Assembly: GCF_013403915.1 (NCBI RefSeq)
Contig: NZ_JABFDI010000003.1
Span: 239,647 to 303,646 of the forward strand
Direction of reading: 5' to 3'
Source: Winogradskyella pacifica
GTDB lineage: Bacteria; Bacteroidota; Bacteroidia; Flavobacteriales; Flavobacteriaceae
DNA length: 64,000 nt
In this document: positions 52,935 to 62,371 of the stretch, piece after piece
Layout: each line of letters begins with the position of its first letter
How positions within the stretch are numbered: the first letter of the stretch is position 1
Notes under the pieces: generated by a model
Database searches by the model: none
What the model was told of the DNA's origin: nothing
Seen by the model: only the letters and a program-made list of their open reading frames with translations
Position numbers and translations under genes: made by a program

Positions 52935-53249
52935 ATGAATAGCGACAAAAAAGAGCAATTACGAAAGGCTAAAGATCACCTTAGAAAAATTAAACTTTTC
53001 TATATTCATTTGGCCGGTTACATCGTTTTTGTAGCGCTTCTCTTGTATAACCTATATATTGTTGCAGGACCATACAAAAATAATATCATCAGCTTAAACC
53101 TCAGTTTAATTGTCGCTTGGACCGTTTTTATTGTTGTGCACGGCTTGAATGTTTTTAAAAGCAAACAGATCTTTAAGAAAAGTTGGGAAGACAAAAAAGC
53201 AGAAGAATTCTTAGAGGAAAAAGATAAGAAAACAACCTTTTGGGAATAA
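52935..53249 (+). CDS. 2TM domain protein 3
   Basis: From the ATG at 52935 a 104-aa protein (the longer frame from 52905 starts inside the low-complexity leader). MNSDKKEQLRKAKDHLRKIK leads into two membrane helices (about 25-45 and 57-78) and WEDKKAEEFLEEK. It is more divergent than the other two: the helix-1 entry has the LFYIHLAG pattern and the tail keeps only W, E, K, E, E. Confidence 0.82.
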   Translation: MNSDKKEQLRKAKDHLRKIKLFYIHLAGYIVFVALLLYNLYIVAGPYKNNIISLNLSLIVAWTVFIVVHGLNVFKSKQIFKKSWEDKKAEEFLEEKDKKTTFWE

Positions 53250-53293
53250 CCCGTTTTGTAAATTTAAGAATCAAAACATATAAATTATAAGTC

Positions 53294-54049
53294 ATGAATG
53301 TAATCATAATAGAAGACGAAAAACCATCAGCAAGGCGATTACAACGTATGCTAAAAGTTGTAGATCTAAATGCAGAAACCATGTTACATTCGGTTGAAGA
53401 GTCTATAGAATGGTTTCAAAATAATGAGCATCCAGATTTGATATTTTTAGATATTCAGTTGAGTGATGGTTTGTCTTTTGAAATCTTTGAAGCTATCGAT
53501 ATAAAGTCCGCCGTAATTTTTACAACAGCTTATGATGAATATGCCTTAAAAGCCTTCAAGCTAAATAGTATTGATTATTTATTAAAACCCATTGATGATG
53601 AGGATTTAAAAACGGCTGTTGAAAAATACAAAGGCAGATTACCTCAAAAACAATCCGTAACCTTAGATTTTAATGATATTAAAAATTTATTAGTGAATCC
53701 GATTGAGCGTGAGTACAAAAAACGCTTCTCGGTAAAAGTTGGTCAGCACCTAAAACTTATAAATATTGAAGATATCGAATGTATTTACAGTGAAAATAAA
53801 GGCACTTATGCATTTACCACCGAAGGTCGTAATTATCTTTTAGATGCGACTTTAGATGATTTAGAAACGGATTTAGAACCCGATGTGTTCTTCAGAATTA
53901 GTAGAAAGTTCTACGTGAATATTAATGCGATAAAAGATATGGTGAGTTATACCAACTCACGACTTCAAATAAAACTCAACCGTTTTAACGAGCAAGATAT
54001 TATAGTCGCTAGAGAACGTGTTAAGGATTTTAAAAATTGGTTAGAGTAA
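53294..54049 (+). CDS. LytTR-family response regulator
   Basis: A 251-aa two-domain regulator. The receiver domain has the acidic MNVIIIEDEKPSARR start and the phosphoacceptor Asp 53 in LIFLDIQLSDG. A LytTR DNA-binding domain occupies about 145-251 (KRFSVKVGQHLKLINIEDIE, FRISRKFYVNINAI). It receives phosphate from the LytS-type kinase encoded upstream. Its targets are not visible; the operon's own promoter or surface genes are usual. Confidence 0.94.
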   Translation: MNVIIIEDEKPSARRLQRMLKVVDLNAETMLHSVEESIEWFQNNEHPDLIFLDIQLSDGLSFEIFEAIDIKSAVIFTTAYDEYALKAFKLNSIDYLLKPIDDEDLKTAVEKYKGRLPQKQSVTLDFNDIKNLLVNPIEREYKKRFSVKVGQHLKLINIEDIECIYSENKGTYAFTTEGRNYLLDATLDDLETDLEPDVFFRISRKFYVNINAIKDMVSYTNSRLQIKLNRFNEQDIIVARERVKDFKNWLE

Positions 54050-54067
54050 TATCGGATAGGTGTATTT

Positions 54068-54098
54068 TTGTAACTAACCGACAAAAATTGTATCTTTG
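54068..54098 (+). promoter_or_regulatory. promoter of the Fic gene
   Basis: TTTG (54067-54070), 20 bases, TATCTTTG (54091-54098): both boxes match consensus. The ATG at 54103 follows after 4 bases, so the mRNA is probably leaderless or nearly so. Confidence 0.7.
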
Positions 54099-54102
54099 TG
54101 AT

Positions 54103-55050
54103 ATGTGGGACGTTAATACAGCATATAGCAACGATTTAGAGGCTACATTTAGTAGGTTGTTAGACAAGGTTAAGGTTTTAAATGCAGCCCGACCATTGCC
54201 CAATATTGTATTGCAAAATATTAAAGAATCACTCCTTATAGAGTGGACTTATAATAGTAATAGTATAGAAGGTAATACGCTTAGTTTAAGAGAAACTCAA
54301 ATGGTATTACAAGAAGGTATTACCATAAAAGGAAAATCACTACGAGAGCATTTTGAAGCTAAAAATCACGAAACGGCTATATATAAGTTGTATTCTTTAG
54401 TAAAGAATGATTATGTTCTAAATGCTAACGATATTTTAGAACTTCATGGTTTGGTATTGCGTTCTATAGAAGATGATTATGCAGGGCGTTTACGAAACGC
54501 TGCTGTTCGTATTTCTGGTGCTAATTTTATACCTCCAAACGCTCGTAAAGTTTCAGAATACTTAGATACATTAATAAACTATATTAATACAAACCCACAA
54601 GGGCTTAATCCTATTGAGTTAGCCACGGTTTTTCATCACAAATTTGTATGGATTCATCCATTTTTTGATGGTAATGGTCGCACCATTCGGCTTGCCATGA
54701 ATTTATTACTGATGCGCTACGGTTTTCCCCCAGCCATCATTCTTACTAATGACAGAGCTAAATATTACGCAGCCTTAAATCAAGCTAATAAAGGAAATTA
54801 TAGCAAACTGATGCTATTAATGGCTCAGGCTTGTGAGCGCTCAATAAATATCTATATGAGTGCTATTCCGGGTTCAGATAACGATTATCAGGCAATTTCT
54901 AATATTGTTGAAGAACCAGAGGTGCCATATAGCCAAGAGTATGTGAGTTTATTGGCGCGCCAAGGTAAAATAGATGCTCATAAAGAAGGTCGTAATTGGT
55001 ATACGACTAAAGAGGCCGTTCTTAATTATATTAATGCTAAAGGAAAATAA
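54103..55050 (+). CDS. class II Fic protein (AMPylase)
   Basis: A 315-aa protein from the ATG at 54103 (the longer frame from 54037 would overlap the regulator gene and precede the promoter). The Fic signature HPFFDGNGR is intact (185-193), so it can bind ATP and transfer AMP to a target. The N-terminal inhibitory helix has S52-x-x-x-E56-G57, the S/TxxxE(G/N) motif that marks class II, in which inhibition is in the same chain. The N-terminal part MWDVNTAYSNDLEATFSRLL and the C-terminal winged-helix-like tail (SLLARQGKIDAHKEGRNW) fit the common stand-alone Fic type in Bacteroidota. Its target is unknown. Confidence 0.94.
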   Translation: MWDVNTAYSNDLEATFSRLLDKVKVLNAARPLPNIVLQNIKESLLIEWTYNSNSIEGNTLSLRETQMVLQEGITIKGKSLREHFEAKNHETAIYKLYSLVKNDYVLNANDILELHGLVLRSIEDDYAGRLRNAAVRISGANFIPPNARKVSEYLDTLINYINTNPQGLNPIELATVFHHKFVWIHPFFDGNGRTIRLAMNLLLMRYGFPPAIILTNDRAKYYAALNQANKGNYSKLMLLMAQACERSINIYMSAIPGSDNDYQAISNIVEEPEVPYSQEYVSLLARQGKIDAHKEGRNWYTTKEAVLNYINAKGK

Positions 55051-55092
55051 AGTTGATGTTTTGAATGACAACAGGGATAGCTAATTGTAGTA

Positions 55093-55653
55093 TTAATCGA
55101 CCTCGCGGTTTTTATATAATTCAATAGCTTTTACATAATCTATAGCACCTTTCATACTTAAATCGTGAATAAACCCATCCATCTCAGGGTGGTTAATCTT
55201 AATCCAATTGGCAAGAGTGTTCACTTCCTTTTGCCATACGGTCCAATCAACATCATTACAATCTAGCTCTTTAATCCTTGATATTTTTCCTGTTGTAAAT
55301 TGAAACTGATAGCGACAGGTTATTGGGTTATTCTTTAAAAATTCAAGTTTTAAAGAACGCATAGAAACAGTCGCAACGAGTTGTCCGTCCTCATGGTTTA
55401 AATCAACTAATTCATAATCGGGTTTAAAGATGGAGTCCCATTTAAATTGTTCGTAATAACTCTGATGTGAATACGTTGTGGTATAGTCTCCAAAGACTGT
55501 AGTAAGACTGTCCGCTAATACATTTTTTATCAGTTCGTAACCCGAATTCTTATAACCTTTGTAGAATACTTTTATTTGCTCAGATTCGGTATGTCGTTTT
55601 TCAGCACAACTTGTAAACACTATGATTATTAAAAGGAATAAGATGTGCTTCAT
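55093..55653 (-). CDS. hypothetical lipoprotein
   Basis: A 186-aa protein with a lipobox (VFTSCAEKR, near residue 16). The rest has no family I recognise. It shows ELIKNVLADSLTTVFGDYTT and a C-terminal GAIDYVKAIELYKN helix; SYYEQFKWDSIFKP and a beta-rich middle suggest a SnoaL-like alpha+beta fold, but this is a guess. It lies 35 bp downstream of the LETM1-related gene on the same strand. Confidence 0.6.
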   Translation of the reverse strand: MKHILFLLIIIVFTSCAEKRHTESEQIKVFYKGYKNSGYELIKNVLADSLTTVFGDYTTTYSHQSYYEQFKWDSIFKPDYELVDLNHEDGQLVATVSMRSLKLEFLKNNPITCRYQFQFTTGKISRIKELDCNDVDWTVWQKEVNTLANWIKINHPEMDGFIHDLSMKGAIDYVKAIELYKNREVD

Positions 55654-55688
55654 AATTTGGAGTTTCTTTCAGCAAACTCATACTAAAC

Positions 55689-56864
55689 TTAATCCTTATC
55701 GTCTATTCTATTATCATCAAAGGCTGAAGGTAATAACTTAGGAATAAACTTGATAAACAACGGCAAAAGCAACATACCTCCTGGTAACATAAAGATAGCC
55801 AAACTTGGTATCGATTTAAAGATATCTATGAGTTGCGTTTGAATTTTCTTCTGTTCCTCGTCCGTAAGATTTCGTTGTGTGGATTGTGTTAATAGGTATA
55901 AAGCTTCTTTGCTTTCAGATAATTCTTTAATTAAACGTTTACTGTTTCGATTGATAAGCTTTGAAACGACTTTACTACTATTATCATAAAAACTTTGTGC
56001 TAAATTCTTAGAGCTTAAAAATGCAACGTCTTCTTTATGCTCATCATAAAACAAGTTAATGTCATTTATTGATCTTACAATAACCGTATTATCGACACCT
56101 AAATCGGTTTTTAATTGATTTAAAAAGCTTTTCTCTTCGTTGTCTATAATCTTGTCAGTCCAAGATGCCATACATACTAAATCTATGACGTACAGCTTTT
56201 CTAAAGGTTCATTTATAATTGAAATAGCATCATTATAGGTTAGAAGCTCAGGGTTTTTATAGCGAATAGAACCTTCAAACAATTTAATGAGGTTTTCATC
56301 GTATTCAGATTTTAAGGTTTTATTCTCAATAACTGAGAATACAATGGTTTCTAATGCAGATTCGAGATTTCCAACATAGTCTTTAACATTGTTTTCATCT
56401 TTCAAAAAACGTTGATATCCTAAAACGTCAACGAATAAAAGTGCGTTAATTAAAAAATAATTAAAACTTTTTGAAATAAAATTATCATCAATGTGTATAC
56501 GCTTATGAATGATTTTCTCCAATAAACTATCAGGTGATTTATCGCTAAATAAATCTTCAAAAAACGATCGCTTTTGGTCGGTGATAGACTTATAATATCT
56601 AATGAGACTTTCTGTGAATTTTTCCTCTGGATTTTCCTTATTATAAATATAATAGAAGGTAAGAAGTAAGTTAGTCTTACAGCGTTCCTCCTCACTAAGT
56701 TCAAAGGGTTTAACAATATCTAATACCACTTTAATATTACTACCATATATAAACCCAGCACGTTTTAAATTAATATAAAACGCATCAGTCTCAGTCTCAG
56801 AATACATGGTTTCAGAAACGAGATTAAGTAATTTTTTTATCCAGCCGTTAGCCGATGGATTCAT
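55689..56864 (-). CDS. LETM1-related biofilm-associated protein
   Basis: A 391-aa largely helical protein. The starting MNPSANGWIKKLLNLVSETM and the C-terminal segment with a hydrophobic SLAIFMLPGGMLLLPLFIKF stretch (LETM1-like ribosome-binding domain, about 345-380) match the flavobacterial LETM1-related family. In mitochondria LETM1 is an ion exchanger; in bacteria the role is unknown. It is divergent from the DUF4331 operon. Confidence 0.85.
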   Translation of the reverse strand: MNPSANGWIKKLLNLVSETMYSETETDAFYINLKRAGFIYGSNIKVVLDIVKPFELSEEERCKTNLLLTFYYIYNKENPEEKFTESLIRYYKSITDQKRSFFEDLFSDKSPDSLLEKIIHKRIHIDDNFISKSFNYFLINALLFVDVLGYQRFLKDENNVKDYVGNLESALETIVFSVIENKTLKSEYDENLIKLFEGSIRYKNPELLTYNDAISIINEPLEKLYVIDLVCMASWTDKIIDNEEKSFLNQLKTDLGVDNTVIVRSINDINLFYDEHKEDVAFLSSKNLAQSFYDNSSKVVSKLINRNSKRLIKELSESKEALYLLTQSTQRNLTDEEQKKIQTQLIDIFKSIPSLAIFMLPGGMLLLPLFIKFIPKLLPSAFDDNRIDDKD

Positions 56865-57008
56865 AATATATAATTTGAAGGGTCAAAGTTAATTTTTTAT
56901 GCCGAGAAATCATCAATTTATTTCATTAACAAAATTTTAACAAAACCGCTATTTGAATTTTTTCGTAGGTAGAACAGAGACATTAAAACTAACAAAATCT
57001 CAAAAATT

Positions 57009-57662
57009 ATGAAAAAAACAAAAATTTTAATCGCAACTGCAATCTTAGGTATTGCAACATTCGTTGCTATTGCAGCAGATCATATTGATGCTCCTGCAGT
57101 GCAAGGTGGTACAAGTGATATCACAGACTTTTATGCCTTTAGAGGTGAAAACACATCTAACTTAGTGTTGGTTGCCAACGTGCAAGGACTTTTAACCCCT
57201 AGTAATACGGGAGCTGCATCTTTTGATGAGCGTGTATTATTAGAATTCAATATTGATACTGATGGAGATTACATTGAAGATCTTGTAATCCAAGCAACTC
57301 CAAGAGATGGTAAAATGTATTTCTTCGGACCTACTGCACCAACATCAACGGGTTTAAATAGTACAATTGTTTCAACCACAGCTAATGCAGGTGTTGTAGA
57401 TATTACAAATTATGGAGAAACTGCTATGATAGAAGAATTTGCAGGTATGAAATTCTTTGCAGGCCCAAGAGATGATCCTTTCTTTTTTGATTTTAACAAG
57501 TATACAGAAATTATAGCAGGAGATGCTAGCGGATTTGCTAATCCTGGTGATGACACCTTTAAAGGTTCTAACGTATTATCTGTAGTTGTTGAGGTGCCAA
57601 AATCTATGATTGGTGGATCTGGTACAATTAACACGTGGGTAGAATCTAAAAGAAAGCAATAA
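57009..57662 (+). CDS. DUF4331 secreted protein, N-type
   Basis: A 217-aa protein with a signal peptide (to about VAIAADH). ADHIDAPAVQGGTSDITDFY is the family start, with a Ca-binding type Asp-rich FNIDTDGDYIEDL and a later DDPFFFDFNKYTEI stretch. DUF4331 proteins are typically single chains of 400-500 aa, and this one and the next together correspond to the two parts of such a chain. No function is established. Confidence 0.85.
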   Translation: MKKTKILIATAILGIATFVAIAADHIDAPAVQGGTSDITDFYAFRGENTSNLVLVANVQGLLTPSNTGAASFDERVLLEFNIDTDGDYIEDLVIQATPRDGKMYFFGPTAPTSTGLNSTIVSTTANAGVVDITNYGETAMIEEFAGMKFFAGPRDDPFFFDFNKYTEIIAGDASGFANPGDDTFKGSNVLSVVVEVPKSMIGGSGTINTWVESKRKQ

Positions 57663-57771
57663 TTTAAAATAAATAGTCATGCTGAAACTTTAAGACTTCA
57701 GGTTGAACACTAAAGTATTCAACGTCAAAAAGGTTTCCAATGATATTAATTAACACTAAAATTCAAATAAC

Positions 57772-58347
57772 ATGAAATTCAATAATATAAAACTATTTGC
57801 AGTTGCAATTTTAGCGTCAATGACGGCTATCAACTGTAATAACGACGACGATAATGTAACAGGTCCTGCAGGTCCAAACTTTACAGGAACTTATGTTCAG
57901 GAAGACCAAATGGGACGACCAGCAATTAATACGGTTTTTGTAAACGACGGAATGAAAGATGCTTTTAATACCACAATCCCTTCAAATATGGGAGCTGCGT
58001 TTCAAGCTGCATTTCAAACTAAATTAGAAACGTTGAGTCCTGCTTACGATCCGGCATCGCCAACGGATGCTAATGCTTTAGGCTTTACAGCGGCACAATT
58101 TACAGGTGTTTTAGCTACAGATGTATTAACGGTGTCTTTAGATGCACCAACAACATTTTTTGATGGTACAAATATCTTAACAGGTAGAAACTTATCTGAT
58201 GATGTTATCGATGTAGAATTGATATTAATTTTCGGTGGTGAAGCAGGTTTAACAGACCCAGAATACCCTGGATTATCAAGTGATAATGTCGCTTCTAATG
58301 ATAAAGAATTTTTGATGTCTTTCCCTTACTTAGCGTCTCCTTGGTAA
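57772..58347 (+). CDS. DUF4331 lipoprotein, C-type
   Basis: A 191-aa protein with a lipobox (TAINCNNDD). QEDQMGRPAINTVFVNDG is the typical second half of the DUF4331 fold and follows a short linker. The end FPYLASPW is as in the family. It complements the previous gene (110 bp gap), so the protein is split in two. Both proteins are exported, one probably soluble and one anchored. Confidence 0.82.
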   Translation: MKFNNIKLFAVAILASMTAINCNNDDDNVTGPAGPNFTGTYVQEDQMGRPAINTVFVNDGMKDAFNTTIPSNMGAAFQAAFQTKLETLSPAYDPASPTDANALGFTAAQFTGVLATDVLTVSLDAPTTFFDGTNILTGRNLSDDVIDVELILIFGGEAGLTDPEYPGLSSDNVASNDKEFLMSFPYLASPW

Positions 58348-58446
58348 GCGATTGATTAGTAACCTAAAATGGGGTCGAAAGATCTCATTTTAGATTATTA
58401 ATATGGGCTTCCACAAGAATTAACCAAACTCAAAAAACAAATTATT

Positions 58447-59724
58447 ATGAAACTCAAAAACATACTTCCCATTTTTATAACGCTAATAATGCTTAGTTGT
58501 AATTCTAATAAAGTTACCGATGAAGCTGATTATAGCCAATACCTATCCACAAAAATAGACCAAACTAAACTTTTAGAAGATGTCGATTTTTGGACTAATA
58601 GAATAGAGAATAGTTCTAGTTCTTATACCTATTTAATCAGTCGTGCTAATGCCAATTCAGAGGTGTTTAACGTTACAGGAGAGATTGATTATTTAATTAA
58701 AGCCGAAAAGGATCTACTTGAAGCTAATAAAATAGTTAAGGATAGTGACGCCGGACTCTTAAAAAATATAGCTACAAATTACATTTCACAACACCGTTTT
58801 AAAGACGCTCTAGTCTTACTTAAAAAAGCAGAAGCTAATGGTGCAAAACTTAATGGGACTAAAAAAATGCTTTTCGATGTGCATTTAGAGCTAGGGAATT
58901 ACATCTATGCAGAAGCCTATTTAAAAGACTTAAAAAACACATCTAGTTTTGATTATTTGATTCGTTTGTCAAAATTAGAAGATCATAAAGGCAATTTAGA
59001 TGGTGCTATTGAAAACATGGAAAAAGCCATGGCAATCGCAGAATCTTCTAATTTAAAAGGTATGAAACTTTGGTCTTATACTAATATTGCAGATTTTTAT
59101 GGTCATGCTGGTGACATAGATAAGTCTTACGCTTACTTCTTAAAAGCGTTAGAATTAGATCCTAATAATGCTTATGCTAAAAAAGGAATTGCATGGATTG
59201 TGTATTCGCACGAGAAGAATCCAGCGGAAGCTTTAAACATCTTAAACCACGTAACGTCATATCACAATACTCCAGATTACGATTTATTAAAAGCAGAGAT
59301 TGCAGAATACAATAACGATTCAAAATTAAAAGCAGAATCCTTAAGAAATTACCAAACGGCAGTTAAAAATGAATTGTACGGAGACATGTATAATCAATAC
59401 AACGTTATTGTTTTTTCGGAGGATTTATTAATGCCAGAGCGTGCTTTAGAAATCGCAATGCAAGAAGTTGAAAATAGACCAACACCACAATCGTATAACT
59501 TATTAGCTTGGAGTTATTTTAGAACGGGGAACATTGAGAAAGCAAATGAAATAATGGAAGAGTTTGTAGAGGGTAAAACCTATGAACCAGCCGTAATATA
59601 CCACATTGCAGAAATTTATAAAGCTGCAGGTAAAACAGCCAAAGTTCAACCTTTAAAAGCTGAACTTTTAGCTAGTATTTATGAATTAGGACCGACTATG
59701 GTTTCAAAGATAAATCAGCTATAA
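58447..59724 (+). CDS. TPR lipoprotein
   Basis: A 425-aa protein with a lipobox (IMLSCNSNK). TPR repeats run through the rest: ATNYISQHRFKDALVLLKKA, LWSYTNIADFYGHAGDIDKS and SYFRTGNIEKANEIMEEFV. It lies between the DUF4331 genes and the TonB receptor, spaced by 70-100 bp, and is probably the periplasmic partner of the set. Confidence 0.85.
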   Translation: MKLKNILPIFITLIMLSCNSNKVTDEADYSQYLSTKIDQTKLLEDVDFWTNRIENSSSSYTYLISRANANSEVFNVTGEIDYLIKAEKDLLEANKIVKDSDAGLLKNIATNYISQHRFKDALVLLKKAEANGAKLNGTKKMLFDVHLELGNYIYAEAYLKDLKNTSSFDYLIRLSKLEDHKGNLDGAIENMEKAMAIAESSNLKGMKLWSYTNIADFYGHAGDIDKSYAYFLKALELDPNNAYAKKGIAWIVYSHEKNPAEALNILNHVTSYHNTPDYDLLKAEIAEYNNDSKLKAESLRNYQTAVKNELYGDMYNQYNVIVFSEDLLMPERALEIAMQEVENRPTPQSYNLLAWSYFRTGNIEKANEIMEEFVEGKTYEPAVIYHIAEIYKAAGKTAKVQPLKAELLASIYELGPTMVSKINQL

Positions 59725-59798
59725 TTCCTACAAATTTATAACAGATTATTTATGTTTGTTATCCTGTAATTTATAAATTAATTCTCAAAAATTCCCGA

Positions 59799-62021
59799 AT
59801 GAAACAGATTAGTATATTGACCCTTATTATCAGTTGTTTTGCTTTAACGGCTTACAGTCAAAACGTAAAAGGGCGCGTTGTAAATGAGTTAAATCAACCC
59901 TTGGAAGCTGCTTATGTTTATAACCAAACTTCCGAAAGTCATGCACATTCATCAGAAAATGGTGTGTTTGTTATTGCCAATACCAAATTAGGAGATTCTT
60001 TAAGAATTGGATTATTAGGTTATAAAACCAGAATTATAGCCTTAGAATCCATTGAGAATCTAAATTTTATTCTAGAAGAAAAAGCCTTTCAATTAGATGA
60101 AATGGTAATTACCGAAGAGTTAAATACGGTAAGTACAATTTCGAGATTAGATTTAAATGTCACTCCGGTAAATTCCACACAAGAAGTCTTACGAAAAGTG
60201 CCCGGTTTATTTATTGGTCAGCATGCTGGTGGAGGTAAAGCCGAACAATTATTTTTACGTGGTTTTGATATCGATCATGGTACTGATGTGTCAATTTCCG
60301 TAGATGGAATGCCCGTAAATATGGTATCTCACGCCCATGGTCAAGGCTATAGCGATTTGCATTTTGTGATTCCTGAAACGGTGAATAAAATTGATTTTGG
60401 TAAAGGTGGTTACTATGCGCAAGAAGGTGATTTTAATACAGCCGGTTATGTAAATTTTAAAACAAAAGATTACCTAAAAGAAAGTGAGGTTTCGTTTTCT
60501 GTGGGGCAATTTAATACCATGAGAACGGTTGGTTTATTCAATCTTTTAGAAGATACTAAAAACCAAAATGCTTATGTGGCTTTAGAATATATTAATACCG
60601 ATGGTCCTTTTGAATCTCCACAGAACTTTAACCGTTTAAACCTATTTGGAAAGTACGTTATGTTTTCTCCTGAAAACGACAAACTAACCTTAACCGCTTC
60701 ACATTTTACAAGCCGTTGGGATGCTTCTGGGCAGATTCCACAGCGCGAAGTAGATAATGGAAACATTTCTCGTTTTGGGGCCATTGATGATACTGAAGGC
60801 GGACAAACAGAACGTACCAACCTTAATGTGACTTTCGATAAGTATATTGATGATCATACCAGTTTAAGTGCTAATGCCTTTTATTCGCATTATGCTTTTG
60901 AGTTGTATTCTAATTTTACCTTCTTTTTAGAAGATCCTATTAATGGAGATCAAATTTATCAGAAAGAAGATCGAAATATTTTTGGTGCAAATACAGCCAT
61001 TACACACACCACATTTTTAGGTGATACGGAATTGACGCTGACGTCTGGCATTGGCTTAAGACATGATATTTCTGATGATGTAGAATTATCCCGAACCTTA
61101 AACAGATCCACAACTTTAGAAAATATTCAATTAGGAGATATCAACCAAACAAATATTGATGCTTTTGTAAATGCAGAATTTGAATTTGGAAAATTTAAAG
61201 TGGCACCAGCACTACGTTTAGACTATTTCAAGTTTATGTATAATGATGCTTTGCAGTCTAATTACCAAACTTTAGCAGAAACTAAAACGATTGTAAGTCC
61301 GAAGTTGAATTTCTATTACAATGCACAAGATAATCTGCAATTGTATTTAAAATCGGGGTTAGGATTTCACTCTAACGATACTAGAGTGGTGGTTGCTAAT
61401 GGAGGCGAAGATATTTTACCACGTTCTTACGGAGCCGATTTAGGGTCTGTATGGAAGCCATTTCCAAAGCTAGTAGTAAACTCTGCGTTATGGTATTTGT
61501 TTTTAGAACAAGAATTCGTTTACGTTGGGGATGCAGGTATTGTAGAACCAAGTGGAAAAACGAGACGTTTCGGATTAGATCTAGGCTTGCGTTACCAGTT
61601 AACCGATTGGTTGTTTTTAGATACCGATGCAACACTGACCAATGCCAGAAGTGTAGATGATCCGGATGGTGAAAACTACATTCCTTTAGCACCAGATTTT
61701 ACGCTAATTGGAGGTTTATCTGTGGATGATCTTAATGGGTTTTCTGGAGGTTTACGTTTTAGATATTTAGATGATAGAGCTGCAAACGAAGACAATTCAA
61801 TTGTAGCAGAAGGGTATATGGTTACGGATTTTAATGTGAATTATAAACTGAATAACATCACACTTGGTTTTGCGATAGAAAACTTATTTGATGTGGATTG
61901 GAATGAAACACAATTTGCTACCGAATCGCGTTTACAAAACGAAGCACAATCTGTTGAAGAAATACATTTTACACCTGGTACACCTTTCTTTCTAAAAGGA
62001 ACGGTAAGCTATAGGTTTTAA
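59799..62021 (+). CDS. TonB-dependent receptor with carboxypeptidase-like N-domain
   Basis: A 740-aa outer-membrane receptor. Signal peptide (to about LTAYSQN), CarboxypepD_reg-like domain (GRVVNELNQPLEAAYVYNQT, about 25-44), plug (LDEMVITEELNTVSTISRLD, QEVLRKVPGLFIGQHAGGG, FDIDHGTDVSISVDGMPVN) and a 22-stranded barrel ending FFLKGTVSYRF with the C-terminal Phe. The plug has a His-rich VSHAHGQGY stretch (about 177-185) that could bind a metal or a metal complex. It ends the DUF4331 operon with a clear terminator. The ligand is unknown; a metal-linked substrate is only a guess. Confidence 0.93.
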   Translation: MKQISILTLIISCFALTAYSQNVKGRVVNELNQPLEAAYVYNQTSESHAHSSENGVFVIANTKLGDSLRIGLLGYKTRIIALESIENLNFILEEKAFQLDEMVITEELNTVSTISRLDLNVTPVNSTQEVLRKVPGLFIGQHAGGGKAEQLFLRGFDIDHGTDVSISVDGMPVNMVSHAHGQGYSDLHFVIPETVNKIDFGKGGYYAQEGDFNTAGYVNFKTKDYLKESEVSFSVGQFNTMRTVGLFNLLEDTKNQNAYVALEYINTDGPFESPQNFNRLNLFGKYVMFSPENDKLTLTASHFTSRWDASGQIPQREVDNGNISRFGAIDDTEGGQTERTNLNVTFDKYIDDHTSLSANAFYSHYAFELYSNFTFFLEDPINGDQIYQKEDRNIFGANTAITHTTFLGDTELTLTSGIGLRHDISDDVELSRTLNRSTTLENIQLGDINQTNIDAFVNAEFEFGKFKVAPALRLDYFKFMYNDALQSNYQTLAETKTIVSPKLNFYYNAQDNLQLYLKSGLGFHSNDTRVVVANGGEDILPRSYGADLGSVWKPFPKLVVNSALWYLFLEQEFVYVGDAGIVEPSGKTRRFGLDLGLRYQLTDWLFLDTDATLTNARSVDDPDGENYIPLAPDFTLIGGLSVDDLNGFSGGLRFRYLDDRAANEDNSIVAEGYMVTDFNVNYKLNNITLGFAIENLFDVDWNETQFATESRLQNEAQSVEEIHFTPGTPFFLKGTVSYRF

Positions 62022-62371
62022 TAAGCTTTCAGCCACTTAATTTGTGGGGAAGCAAATTAAGTTAAGTTGATTGATTGCTAGCAAAAAAGATTAATCTTAA
62101 GGGATAAAAAAAGATTAATCGTATTGTGAGTTTCTCATGATGTTTTTTGAGTTTTTTTGTTAGTGATGGCACCCGCTCGAAAGAGTGGGTGTTTTTTTTT
62201 AATGATTTACGGCGATTGTGAAGCTGAAATATTATCGGAATTACCAGTCATCGTTTAAAGTATGTAATGTTTGTGAATCAAAATTGAATGACACAAGATT
62301 ATTACCATACAGTATGCTATTGTAGTTTTTGTTTTTAATTTCGTTAGCTTACTGTATCCAACAAAAATATT
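62022..62371. other. gene-free region between the TonB receptor and the next gene
   Basis: 350 bp with the operon terminator (62170-62200) and otherwise no supported gene. A short frame after the terminator (62202-62258, reading MIYGDCEAEILSELPVIV) has no clear match. ATACAGTA (62304-62311) and TACTGTAT (62349-62356) form an 8-bp inverted repeat upstream of the next gene and could be an operator. Confidence 0.5.
62170..62200 (+). terminator. terminator of the DUF4331/TonB operon
   Basis: CACCCGCTC (62170-62178) pairs with GAGTGGGTG (62183-62191) with a 4-base loop and a run of 9 T. It is about 150 bp past the receptor stop. Confidence 0.9.

Noticed and set aside
62202..62258. Short frame MIYGDCEAEILSELPVIV after the operon terminator
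   Set aside because: It has no family match and no promoter; likely random or a fragment.
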